Below, one piece after another: positions 9,101-16,281 of a stretch of 64,000 bases of DNA. The notes below the pieces were generated by a model. The model was not told the DNA's origin and searched no databases. It saw only the letters and a list, made by a program, of their open reading frames with translations. Source of the stretch: Herbidospora daliensis. GTDB lineage: Bacteria > Actinomycetota > Actinomycetes > Streptosporangiales > Streptosporangiaceae. A program made the translations under genes and the position numbers. Where the stretch lies: assembly GCF_001570585.1 (NCBI RefSeq), contig NZ_BBXF01000002.1:372001-436000 (forward strand). Direction: 5' to 3'. Within the stretch, counting starts at the first letter, position 1, and each line of letters begins with the position of its first letter.

Positions 9101-11090
9101 CGAGTTCGAGCCGATCATCGGCTGCCTCACCGACCTGCTGCTCCTGCGCGCCGACCTGACCGGCGATCCGACGTTCACCGGCCACCTGGCGGCGACCGCC
9201 GAGACCGCGCTGGCGGCGCGGGCCCACGGCGCGGTGCCGCTGGAGGAGGTCGGCGGCGACCTGCTCCAGACGACGGTGCTGCTGCACGACCGGCCGCACG
9301 ACCCGGCGGAGCGGGTCGGCGACCTGCGGGTGGAGCCGTTCGACGTCGGCTGCCGGCCGGCCGGGACCGGCCTCGCACTGGAGGCGTGGCGGCAGGACGA
9401 CGGCCTGCTCGCCGTCTTCGGCTACGACACGACCCGGTTCCGGGCCGAGACGGTCGGCGAACTCGCCCGGCGCTTCGGCCTGTTCTTGGACGGCATCGCG
9501 GCCGACCCTTCGACGCCGATCTCGAAGTTGCCGCTGGCGGCCGAAGACCCGATCACCGCCGAACCGGGGCAGGCCGAGCCTTTCTCGTTCACGCCCGGCC
9601 CGGCGACCGCGCTGGTCTGCGGCGACGAGGAGATCAGCTACGCCGAGCTCGACCGGCGCAGCGCTGAACTGGCCGGGGCGCTGCCGCGCGGCGGCGTCGT
9701 CGGGGTCTGTCTCGACCGGTCGGTCGAGGCGGTCGTGGCGCTGCTGGCCGTGTGGCGGGCGGGGGCGGCGTACCTGCCGATGGACCCCGGCCACCCGGGC
9801 GAGTGGCTCGCCCACCTGGCCGGGCACGCCGACGTGGTGATCACCGACCGGCCCGGACGGCTCCCCGAGGTCACCCGGGTCATCACGCCCGACGCCGTCG
9901 GCGATCCGGTCCCCTGGCCGGAGCTCGCGCCCGGCGACCCGGCCTACGTGATCTTCACCTCCGGGTCGTCCGGGGCGCCCAAGTGCGTGCTCACCGAGCA
10001 CGGCGCGGTGGGCGCGCGGATCCGGTGGATGCGGGAGCACTACGGGCTGACCCCGGCCGACCGCGTCGGGCAGTCGGCCTCGCTCGGCTCCGAGGCCCAC
10101 GTCGCCGAGATCTTCCCCGCGCTGTCGGCCGGGGCGACGGTCGTGTTGTCGCCTGACCTGCCGGTCACCGTGCTCCATCTGCCCACGGCCCGCTTCCACC
10201 GGCTCGTCGACGACGCCGCCGCCTGGCCGGAGAGCCTCCGGCTGGTGGTCGTCGGCGGTGCACAGGTGAACGCCGCCGCGGTGACCCGGTTCGGCGGCCG
10301 GGCCCGGCTGGTGAACGTCTACGGCCCGGCCGAGGCCACGGTGGTCGCCACGGCGGCCGACCTGGTGCCCGACGGCTCGCGGCCGCCGATCGGCCGTCCG
10401 GTCGCCGGGACCCTCGCCCGGGTGCTCGGGCCGTGGGGCGAGCCGGTGCCGCCGGGGTCGCCCGGCGAGCTGTACCTGGGCGGGATCGGGCTGGCGCGGG
10501 GTTACGTCCACGACCGGCCGGGGTTCACGCACGTGGACGGCGAGCGCCTCTTCCGTACCGGCGACCGGGTCAGGCGGCGGCCCGACGGGCAGCTGGAGTT
10601 CCTCGGCCGGTTCGACGACCCGGCCGGGCTGCGGGGCGTCCGGATCGAGGCCGCGCTCGACCGGCCCGCCGTGGTGACCGTCAGGGACGGCCGCCTGGTC
10701 GCCTACGTCACCGGCCCGGCCGAAATGACGCAGCCGGGCCCGGACGTCTGGGTGGGCGTCGAGACGCTGCCGCTGACCCTCGGCGGCCGGGTCGACCTGG
10801 CCGCCCTGCCCGACCCGCCGCCCGTGGTCGCGGCCGAGTTCGTCCGGCCCCGCACCGACGCCGAGACGCTGGTCGCCGACGTGTGGGCCGACCTGCTCGG
10901 GCTGCCGGAGGTGGGGGCCCTCGACGACTTCTTCGCACTCGGCGGACACTCGTTGCTGGCGCTGCGGGTGACCTCGCGACTGCGGGAGGCGCTGGAGTTG
11001 GACGTACCGATAAGAACGGTCTTCGAACGGCCGACCGTGGCCGGACTCGCACTGGCCGTCGAGGAACTGCTTGATCTGGAGATGGCATGA
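6177..11090 (+). CDS. aberrant non-ribosomal peptide synthetase, C-A(truncated)-C-A-T
   Basis: A 1637-residue protein. C domain 1 (about 1-370) lacks the N-terminal C1 motif, and its HHxxxDG site reads H101-R-L-V-F-D-E. A domain 1 (about 380-730) has a shortened A3 (YASTGQPAG, no lysine) and ends after YRTGDL (about 711-716). Motifs A8-A10 and a T domain are missing, and the chain runs straight into the next C1 motif LTPAQQRLWFL (about 735). In C domain 2 the site reads H849-Q-I-V-A-D-E. A domain 2 (about 1133-1545) has good A3 and A5 motifs, Glu1306 in place of the usual A4 aspartate, a shortened C-subdomain and Arg1538 in place of the A10 lysine. The final T domain has the serine in LGGHSLL (Ser1592). 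It has no thioesterase. The reading frame is continuous. Confidence 0.85.
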   Translation: MKRAPGHLPVAIWFDGDLDVPALFAACTAVAARHRVLSALVTESGELVDGPAPAVSVAAGATPDIVAAEIARPFDLDHGPLARFTLAPAGEGRHLLLFVAHRLVFDELSKDVLVRDLARHYDDPRTSWEPVEFEPPAATPLDVEAAGYTLPGQRRSARLGPGERVEGDDAVLASAAAVAAAAGVTTFEALLAGVHALLFRYGVETPAVLVDVTTRGPHTRDHIGPYVNEVPVVTRPHDPLSFHDFTREVRAQVRGLDRTARPARPPSIPVSLSYRRAGAPPEFRGLGVTVDHTVSAEGVRGPLHLQVVDGLGSWSRFDPEALDRETVVRFRDALGTLLAHAAAEPEVTVGELDVIPAADREKLLVTWNDTRVAHPPVTLPELFAAQVRTTPHAVAVWYDDRTLTYAELDMAAGRLAGRLRRLGVGPGDLVAVRIPRSDDLLIALLAVVRTGAAYLPLDPCHPAERLDAIVDDAQPKLVLTDARADDHEGYLRLIAPDDLAYVSYASTGQPAGVEVTHGNLANLLSSMRDLLGPGPADRWLALTSPAADAAALELFLPLITGGRVVIAGAGALRRPEALVALAKAQDVTFVQATPSVWRLLLPSGLTGATALSGGEALPARELRRRFGRVVNVYGSAETTIWSTFSEDDSIGRPIANTVVRLLDERSRLVPIGVPGELCVGGAGLADGYRWRPALTTERFVPDPFGAPGDRLYRTGDLARHREDGTLERTGVVPPLTPAQQRLWFLHRFDPADPSYHLHLALRLRGPLDRDRLQAAVDGVAARHESLRTSFHEGPEARVRPPGPVPIESSRDVETVAERVDAPFDLTEPPFRVVLAELGPDDHVLCFVVHQIVADEWSLGVLRADLFALYGDEEPPDLALRFADAAAWRPGPSVDYWRAHLGGAAPTELPADLPGDGPPVGARHRFYVPENVVAGLERLDAPLSTVLAAAYQVFLARHSGQQDIVVGTPRPARDHAEFEPIIGCLTDLLLLRADLTGDPTFTGHLAATAETALAARAHGAVPLEEVGGDLLQTTVLLHDRPHDPAERVGDLRVEPFDVGCRPAGTGLALEAWRQDDGLLAVFGYDTTRFRAETVGELARRFGLFLDGIAADPSTPISKLPLAAEDPITAEPGQAEPFSFTPGPATALVCGDEEISYAELDRRSAELAGALPRGGVVGVCLDRSVEAVVALLAVWRAGAAYLPMDPGHPGEWLAHLAGHADVVITDRPGRLPEVTRVITPDAVGDPVPWPELAPGDPAYVIFTSGSSGAPKCVLTEHGAVGARIRWMREHYGLTPADRVGQSASLGSEAHVAEIFPALSAGATVVLSPDLPVTVLHLPTARFHRLVDDAAAWPESLRLVVVGGAQVNAAAVTRFGGRARLVNVYGPAEATVVATAADLVPDGSRPPIGRPVAGTLARVLGPWGEPVPPGSPGELYLGGIGLARGYVHDRPGFTHVDGERLFRTGDRVRRRPDGQLEFLGRFDDPAGLRGVRIEAALDRPAVVTVRDGRLVAYVTGPAEMTQPGPDVWVGVETLPLTLGGRVDLAALPDPPPVVAAEFVRPRTDAETLVADVWADLLGLPEVGALDDFFALGGHSLLALRVTSRLREALELDVPIRTVFERPTVAGLALAVEELLDLEMA

Positions 11091-11323
11091 CCGAAGAGCT
11101 CAGGGTCCGGCTGGCGGGCATGATCGCGGACGCCTCCAACGGCGTGATCAGCCCCGATGAGGTGCTGTCCGGACGGCACACGCTGTCGGCCCTCGGATTG
11201 ACCTCGCTGGCCAGGATCAGCCTCATCGACACGATCGAGGACGTCTTCGGCCTGGAGATCGACCTCAGCGGCGACCTGTCGTCGTTCGAGGACGTCGACA
11301 CCCTCGTCGCGGCGCTCAAATGA
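11087..11323 (+). CDS. free-standing acyl/peptidyl carrier protein
   Basis: A 78-residue carrier protein with the phosphopantetheine attachment motif LGLTSLA (Ser40), an acidic helix II (IDTIEDVFG) and the usual four-helix length. It overlaps the NRPS stop and the next gene start by ATGA, so all are produced together. It probably holds the acid activated by the free-standing ligase, or an intermediate offered to the free C-domain protein. The intact serine suggests a working carrier. Confidence 0.85.
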   Translation: MTEELRVRLAGMIADASNGVISPDEVLSGRHTLSALGLTSLARISLIDTIEDVFGLEIDLSGDLSSFEDVDTLVAALK

Positions 11324-12585
11324 AGATCGAGTTCGTCGGCGCCACAGCGGGGGAGGCGCCGATGACGTGGGGGCAGCGGCTCATGTGGCGGGCCGTGCAC
11401 CTCATGGGCGCCAGCCAGAACTACCTGAACTGCCCCTTCGTCTTCCCCGTCTACGGCCGTCGCGAGTTGTCCTTCGTGCTCGACGCCCTGCGGGTGCTGA
11501 TCGAACGGCACGAGGCCCTGCGGACCACCTTCTCCGACGCCGGGCAGCGGGTCAGCCGCAGCGGCGTGCTGGAGATCGAGCTCGTCGAGGCGGGGGCCGA
11601 GCGCGGGCTCAGGGTGGCCGAGCGGGTGGCCACCGAGATGGCGCACGCCGTCTTCGACCACGGCTCCGAATGGCCGCTGCGCTGCACGGTCGTACTGAAG
11701 GACGGCCGCCCGTTCGCGCTGGCCTGCGTCTTCACCCACCTGGCGGTCGACTACGCCGCCCTCGCGCTGCTGGCCGAGGAGTGGAAGGCGCTGCTGCGCG
11801 GGGCCGTGCTGCCGCCGGTGGCGTGGCAGCCCCGCGACCAGGCCGGGCTGGAGTCGTCCGACCGCTGGCAGGCCCGGTCGGCGCGGTCGATCGCCTACTG
11901 GCGCGACGTGCTGCGCGACACCCCGCTCGACGTGTTCGACCATCCGCCGAGCGAGCCGGAGAACCCGCGGTTCATCGAGGTCACCATGGACTCGCCGGCG
12001 CTGGCGGTGGCCGCCACCCGGTTGTCGAACCGGCTCACGGTCAGCTCGACCAGCGTGATCCTGGCCGCCTGCTCCGAGGCGCTGGCCCAGGTCAGCGCGC
12101 GGTCGCGGGTGGTCATGCAGCTCGTGCACAACAACCGCCGCGACGCCAGGACCCGGGAGATGGTCGGCACGGTCGGCCAGGACGCCCTGATCGTCCTCGA
12201 CCCTCCCGGGCCCGACTTCGCCGAGTTCTGCCGCAACACCCACCGCGCCGCCCTGCAGGCCTACCGCAACGCCCACTACGACCCGGCCGCGATGACCGTG
12301 ATGCGCGAGCAGGCCGGCGGCCACGACCTCGACGCCTTCTTCAACGACCGGAGGGCCGCCCCCGGCTGGCCGGCCCTCCCGCCCGACACCGACCTTTCGG
12401 TGGCGAACACCCGGACGTACACGGAGAAGGCCTGGCCGGGGGTGCGGTTCAAGGTGTTCTTCACGGTCGGCGCCGACCCGGGCACCGGCCTGCTGAGCCT
12501 CATCGCCGACACCGCCTACCTCCCCCGGGCCACGGCGGAGTCGATGTTGCGCGGCGTCGAGGCCCGGCTGGTCGGGGCGGTCTAG
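11320..12585 (+). CDS. free-standing NRPS condensation-domain protein
   Basis: A 421-residue protein with the condensation/CoA-acyltransferase fold. It has the N-terminal TWGQRLMW (C1-like) and IERHEALRTTF (C2) motifs, and the active site THLAVDY with the catalytic second histidine (His140) and Asp144 retained. It is the only C domain in the operon that keeps this histidine. It probably joins the product on one carrier protein to an amine or alcohol acceptor. Its TAG stop shares a CTAG with the stop of the convergent AhpD-like gene. Confidence 0.8.
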   Translation: MKIEFVGATAGEAPMTWGQRLMWRAVHLMGASQNYLNCPFVFPVYGRRELSFVLDALRVLIERHEALRTTFSDAGQRVSRSGVLEIELVEAGAERGLRVAERVATEMAHAVFDHGSEWPLRCTVVLKDGRPFALACVFTHLAVDYAALALLAEEWKALLRGAVLPPVAWQPRDQAGLESSDRWQARSARSIAYWRDVLRDTPLDVFDHPPSEPENPRFIEVTMDSPALAVAATRLSNRLTVSSTSVILAACSEALAQVSARSRVVMQLVHNNRRDARTREMVGTVGQDALIVLDPPGPDFAEFCRNTHRAALQAYRNAHYDPAAMTVMREQAGGHDLDAFFNDRRAAPGWPALPPDTDLSVANTRTYTEKAWPGVRFKVFFTVGADPGTGLLSLIADTAYLPRATAESMLRGVEARLVGAV

Positions 12586-13151
12586 TCGGCGATCGGGCGG
12601 CCGAAGTCGACCGCCGCGAGGATGCCCTCGGGGGTGGCGGTCCGCAACTGCGCGTCCGGCCGCAGGCCCAGCGCGTCGTTCACGGTCGAGAAGGCGATGC
12701 GGAGCGCGACGAACGTCGTCATGTCGAAGATCTGCGCGTCGGTGAACCCGGCGTCCCGCAGTTCCTGTACGTCGTCCTCGGTCGTCGCGTGAGGCTTGCG
12801 GGTGACCTTGCGGGTCCACGCGGCGACGGCCCGCTCGGCCTCGGTCAGGCCGGCGTCGTCGCCCGTGAGCACCGAGGCCGCCGTCTCGGCGTCGGCCCAG
12901 GAGGCGAGCTTGTTGCCCCACGAGAGCGCGCAGTAGGAGTTGCCGTAGGCGACCGCGCACGCGGTCACCATGACGCCCCGCAGCCGCAGCGGGATCTCGC
13001 GGGTGACCTGGCGGGCCATGCCGAAGATGCCCTCGGCCACCTCGGGCCGGTAGCCCCAGAAGCGGGTGGCGTTCATGACGTACCCGAGCTCCTCGAGATC
13101 GACCTCGGCCTCCGCCGGGTCGGCCTCCATGTCGGCCAGGAAGCTGCTCAT
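12582..13151 (-). CDS. AhpD/carboxymuconolactone decarboxylase-like protein
   Basis: A 189-residue all-helical protein of the peroxidase-related/CMD superfamily. The segment ACAVAYGNSYCALSWGNKLA (about 75-95) corresponds to the AhpD active-site helix, but only one of the two cysteines of the CxxC motif is present in the usual place. Thiol peroxidase activity is therefore uncertain. The ATG follows a good AAGGAGG and overlaps the methyltransferase stop by one base (TGATG). It is the last gene of the three-gene SARP/methyltransferase operon. Confidence 0.75.
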   Translation of the reverse strand: MSSFLADMEADPAEAEVDLEELGYVMNATRFWGYRPEVAEGIFGMARQVTREIPLRLRGVMVTACAVAYGNSYCALSWGNKLASWADAETAASVLTGDDAGLTEAERAVAAWTRKVTRKPHATTEDDVQELRDAGFTDAQIFDMTTFVALRIAFSTVNDALGLRPDAQLRTATPEGILAAVDFGRPIAD

Positions 13152-13942
13152 CACGCCTCCTTCCGGGCCAGGTAGCCGACGACGTCGATGCTCGCCCGCA
13201 GCGGCAGGCCCGACCGCAGCCGTTCTTCCGCCCCCTTGATCGCGGCGGCGGTGAACGCGTCCTCGCCGATGTTCTGGATCGCCTCGTACGCCGGCCCGGT
13301 CGACGCCAGCGCCCGCGCGTAGGTCGCCGGGTCGGCGAACTCCCACGCGAACGGCACGCTCACCCGCCGGACCCCGGTGAACCCGTACTCCGCCAGCATC
13401 TGCTCGCCCGCTCCCGGACGCCCGAGGGCGACCATGTTGCGCTGGTTGTCCACCTTCGGCTCGGTGGCCAGCCGGAACGGCGCCAGCGCCCACGCGCCCG
13501 GCGACTTCTTGATGTGCCCCCACACGGTCAGCGCGACCCGGCCGCCGGGCTTCAGCACCCGGTGGATCTCCCGCAGCGCGACCGGCGTGGTGCCCCAGAC
13601 GCCGCGGAAGCTGGTCACGGCGTCGAACGACGCGTCGTCCCAGGGCAGGTCGTGCATGTCGCCGACGCGGACGTCCGCGCCGGGGTTGCGGTCGCGGGCC
13701 ACCGCGACCAGCCGGGCCGAGGCGTCGATGCCCGCCCCCTGAGCGCCCCGGGCGGCGGCCAGCTCCAGCGCCAGCCCCGCGCCGCAGGCGACGTCGAGGA
13801 TCCGGTCGCCGTCGCCGACGCCCAGGTGCTGGTGCATGGTGACGTATTCTCTGCAGTTCCCCGGTTCGCTGAGCGTCGCGAAGTCGACCGCGCGGCGGCC
13901 CCACCCCTCGTCGACCAGCGTCCAGGCCGTCGAATCGTACAT
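13151..13942 (-). CDS. class I SAM-dependent methyltransferase
   Basis: A 263-residue methyltransferase. Motif I ILDVACGAGLALE (about residues 47-60) is the SAM-binding loop, followed by the acidic GIDAS, the GDMHDLPW motif and the post-motif LKPGGRVALTVWG (about 125-138) of the UbiE/Methyltransf_11 group. No signal or membrane segment. It lies between the SARP regulator (12 bp upstream) and the AhpD-like gene (1-bp overlap), so it is probably co-transcribed. It may act as a tailoring enzyme for the convergent NRPS locus, but the substrate is unknown. Confidence 0.85.
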   Translation of the reverse strand: MYDSTAWTLVDEGWGRRAVDFATLSEPGNCREYVTMHQHLGVGDGDRILDVACGAGLALELAAARGAQGAGIDASARLVAVARDRNPGADVRVGDMHDLPWDDASFDAVTSFRGVWGTTPVALREIHRVLKPGGRVALTVWGHIKKSPGAWALAPFRLATEPKVDNQRNMVALGRPGAGEQMLAEYGFTGVRRVSVPFAWEFADPATYARALASTGPAYEAIQNIGEDAFTAAAIKGAEERLRSGLPLRASIDVVGYLARKEA

Positions 13943-13954
13943 TTCCCCTGTTTC

Positions 13955-15748
13955 CTATCGAAGCAGCGCGGCGAGGGCGGGATTGTCGATCCCCGCCCCG
14001 AGTGTCCGCGCGGAGGCGAGCGCCGTCGGGTCCCCGAGACGGGCGCGGTGCAGATGGGCGCGCACCACCCATTCGCGCATGTCGCAGCGGGCCGCGAGCG
14101 ACCCGAGCGTGGTGACGAGCGGGCGGGCCCGCTCGGTGTCGCCGGCGTCGAGCGCGCAGGCGATCGTCGCGTCGAGCACGTTGGCGTGCACCCACTGGTA
14201 GCGGTCGGGCAGCCGGTTGCAGCTGTCGGTGGCCTGGCCGAACCAGCGCAGCGCCGCCGCGTACTCGCCCAGGTTGCGGCTGAGCAGGCCGAGCCCCCGC
14301 GCGGCGGTGCCCTCCCAGCACGGGTCTTCGACCTGGCAGGCCAGCACCCACGCCCGTTCGAGGCCGTCGGCGGCGGCCTCGACGTCGCCCATGCGCAGGT
14401 CGATCTCGGCGCGCAGCGCGGTCGGCCACGGCAGGAACGCCATCCAGCGCTGCTCCTCGGTCAGCTCCAGCGAACGCCGCAGCACCTGGTGGGCCTGGGA
14501 ACGTTCGTCGCGCATCAGGTGGACGCGGCCGAGGATCGACAACGACCACGCGTGCTGCTTGTGGTGGCCGCCGCGGGCGGCCAGCTCGATCGACCGCTCC
14601 AGGTGCCCGATCGCGGCCCGGTAGTCGCCCTGGTCGGAGGTGTTCTGGCCGAGCACCCCGCAGATCGCCGCCGTCTCGGCGTCGGTCCGCGCCATCGCGG
14701 CGGCCTTGGTCAGCCACATCGTCGCGGCGGTCCGCCGGCCCGCCTTGACCTCGACGAAGCCGAGCTCCCGGTGGGCGGTCACCGCGACCGACCGGTCGCC
14801 CGCGGCCTCGGCGTGCAGGATCGCCTCGTGCAGCGCCAGCGAGCCCTCCTCGTCGCGTCCCTGCAGGGCGTGGACGAGCGCGCCGCCGAGCGCGCAGTAG
14901 GCCCGCGCCTTCAGCGCCGCGTCACCCGTCCGGGCCGCTTCGGCGACCGCCGTCCGCAGGCACTGGACGCCCGCCGCGACGGCCCCGGCCATGATCGCGG
15001 CCTGGCCCGCGTCGAGCTGGCTGACGGCGGCGGCCCGGCCGCTGAGCGGCGGCAACATCGGCGAGTCCGAGCCCACTTTGACCGCCTCCCGCAACGCCGG
15101 AGAGGTCTGCACGCCCAGCTCGCGCCGCATCAGGTCTTCGCACACGGCGACCTGCTTCAGCGCGGCGGGCCGGTCGCCGGCCATGGTGAGGCTGCGCACC
15201 AGCAGCTCGTGGTTGCCCTCGTCGAGCGGGTTGTGCTCGACCGCGCGGGCGGCGTACACGACCGCTTCTCTGGCCCGGCCGGCGGCGAGCAGCCGGGCGG
15301 CGGCCTGCCGGAGCCGGGCCTCGACCATGCCGGCGACCCGGTGGCGGGCCACCAGGAGCCAGGACTCGAACTCGAGGGAGGACGCCAGGTGCACACCCTC
15401 GAGCAGTTCTCCCCCGAGTTCGAGCAGCGGCGCCGGATCGGCGTCCTGGTCGAGCAGGACGTGCACGTCGACCGTGACGTCCTCCCCGAAGCCGGTGCGG
15501 ACCGGGTCGCCCGAGAGGGCTTCCCGCAGGCCCAGCGCGCGGCGCAGTTCGGCCAGCGTCCAGCGCAGCGCGCCCAGCGGGTCGTCGGCGTCGCCGAACA
15601 GCAGCTCGGCGAGGCGCTTGCGGCTGGGCGGCCGCTCGGCCAGCAGCAGATAGGCGAGCAGGGCCCACGCCTTCCGGCCGCGCGGCGGTTTCGCCGGTCC
15701 GCCGCCTATTTCGACGGCGGGCGGCCCGAGCAGCCGGATCGACACCAT
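13955..15748 (-). CDS. SARP-like BTAD/TPR transcriptional activator
   Basis: A 597-residue regulator. The N-terminal ~85 residues are an OmpR-type winged helix (RGRKAWALLAYLLLAERPPS, KRLAELLFGD, LRWTLAELRRAL), followed by a bacterial transcriptional activation domain (about 95-240). The remainder is a long TPR-like helical array (about 250-590). It lacks an NB-ARC ATPase, unlike the SARP at 62417. Such proteins commonly activate secondary-metabolite operons. Its place beside the NRPS genes suggests it controls them and the two genes downstream; this is inferred from context. Confidence 0.8.
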   Translation of the reverse strand: MVSIRLLGPPAVEIGGGPAKPPRGRKAWALLAYLLLAERPPSRKRLAELLFGDADDPLGALRWTLAELRRALGLREALSGDPVRTGFGEDVTVDVHVLLDQDADPAPLLELGGELLEGVHLASSLEFESWLLVARHRVAGMVEARLRQAAARLLAAGRAREAVVYAARAVEHNPLDEGNHELLVRSLTMAGDRPAALKQVAVCEDLMRRELGVQTSPALREAVKVGSDSPMLPPLSGRAAAVSQLDAGQAAIMAGAVAAGVQCLRTAVAEAARTGDAALKARAYCALGGALVHALQGRDEEGSLALHEAILHAEAAGDRSVAVTAHRELGFVEVKAGRRTAATMWLTKAAAMARTDAETAAICGVLGQNTSDQGDYRAAIGHLERSIELAARGGHHKQHAWSLSILGRVHLMRDERSQAHQVLRRSLELTEEQRWMAFLPWPTALRAEIDLRMGDVEAAADGLERAWVLACQVEDPCWEGTAARGLGLLSRNLGEYAAALRWFGQATDSCNRLPDRYQWVHANVLDATIACALDAGDTERARPLVTTLGSLAARCDMREWVVRAHLHRARLGDPTALASARTLGAGIDNPALAALLR

Positions 15749-15793
15749 GAGCCCACTCTCACATCGGTCGGGGGCGTCGGCCCAGATCCACTT

Positions 15794-16180
15794 TCAGTTC
15801 TCGTGAGTGGTGGGACGCCCGGCGTCCTTCCACGCCTTCAGCCCGCCGTCGAGGTGGGCGACGTCGCGGTAGCCGAGCGACTGGAGCGTGCGCGCGGCCA
15901 GCGCCGACCGACCGCCCGAGGCGCAGAACAGGATCACGGTCCCGGCCGGGTCGAACTCGGCGCGGTGGTAGGGGCTGGCCGGGTCGGCGTAGAACTCCAG
16001 CATCCCCCTGGGAGCGAGGACGGCCCCCGGGATGGTGCCCTCCTTCTCGACCTCGCCCGGCTCCCGCAGGTCGACCAGCGTGACGCCGCCGGCCTCGACC
16101 GCCTTCGCGACCTGCTCGACCGGCAGGTTGTCGATCTGCGCGCGCGCCTGGGCGATCAGATCCTTCACGGACTCGCTCAT
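15794..16180 (-). CDS. single-domain rhodanese-like protein
   Basis: A 128-residue single-domain rhodanese. The VTLVDLREPGEVEKEGTIPGA segment (about 34-55) and the catalytic cysteine loop FCASGGRSA (about 84-92) are intact, so it could carry a persulfide. No transmembrane helix is seen. I chose the ATG at 16180 because a GAGGGGG stretch lies just upstream; an in-frame ATG five codons earlier lacks one. It is monocistronic and divergent from the WD40 kinase. Confidence 0.88.
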   Translation of the reverse strand: MSESVKDLIAQARAQIDNLPVEQVAKAVEAGGVTLVDLREPGEVEKEGTIPGAVLAPRGMLEFYADPASPYHRAEFDPAGTVILFCASGGRSALAARTLQSLGYRDVAHLDGGLKAWKDAGRPTTHEN

Positions 16181-16281
16181 GGTTGTCCCCCTCATTGGAC
16201 GTCGTCGTGTGACGAACCCCGACTATCCGGGCCCACCGTGTGAGGAGGCGTGTGCGCGTGGACCGCTCCTATCATGAGGTC

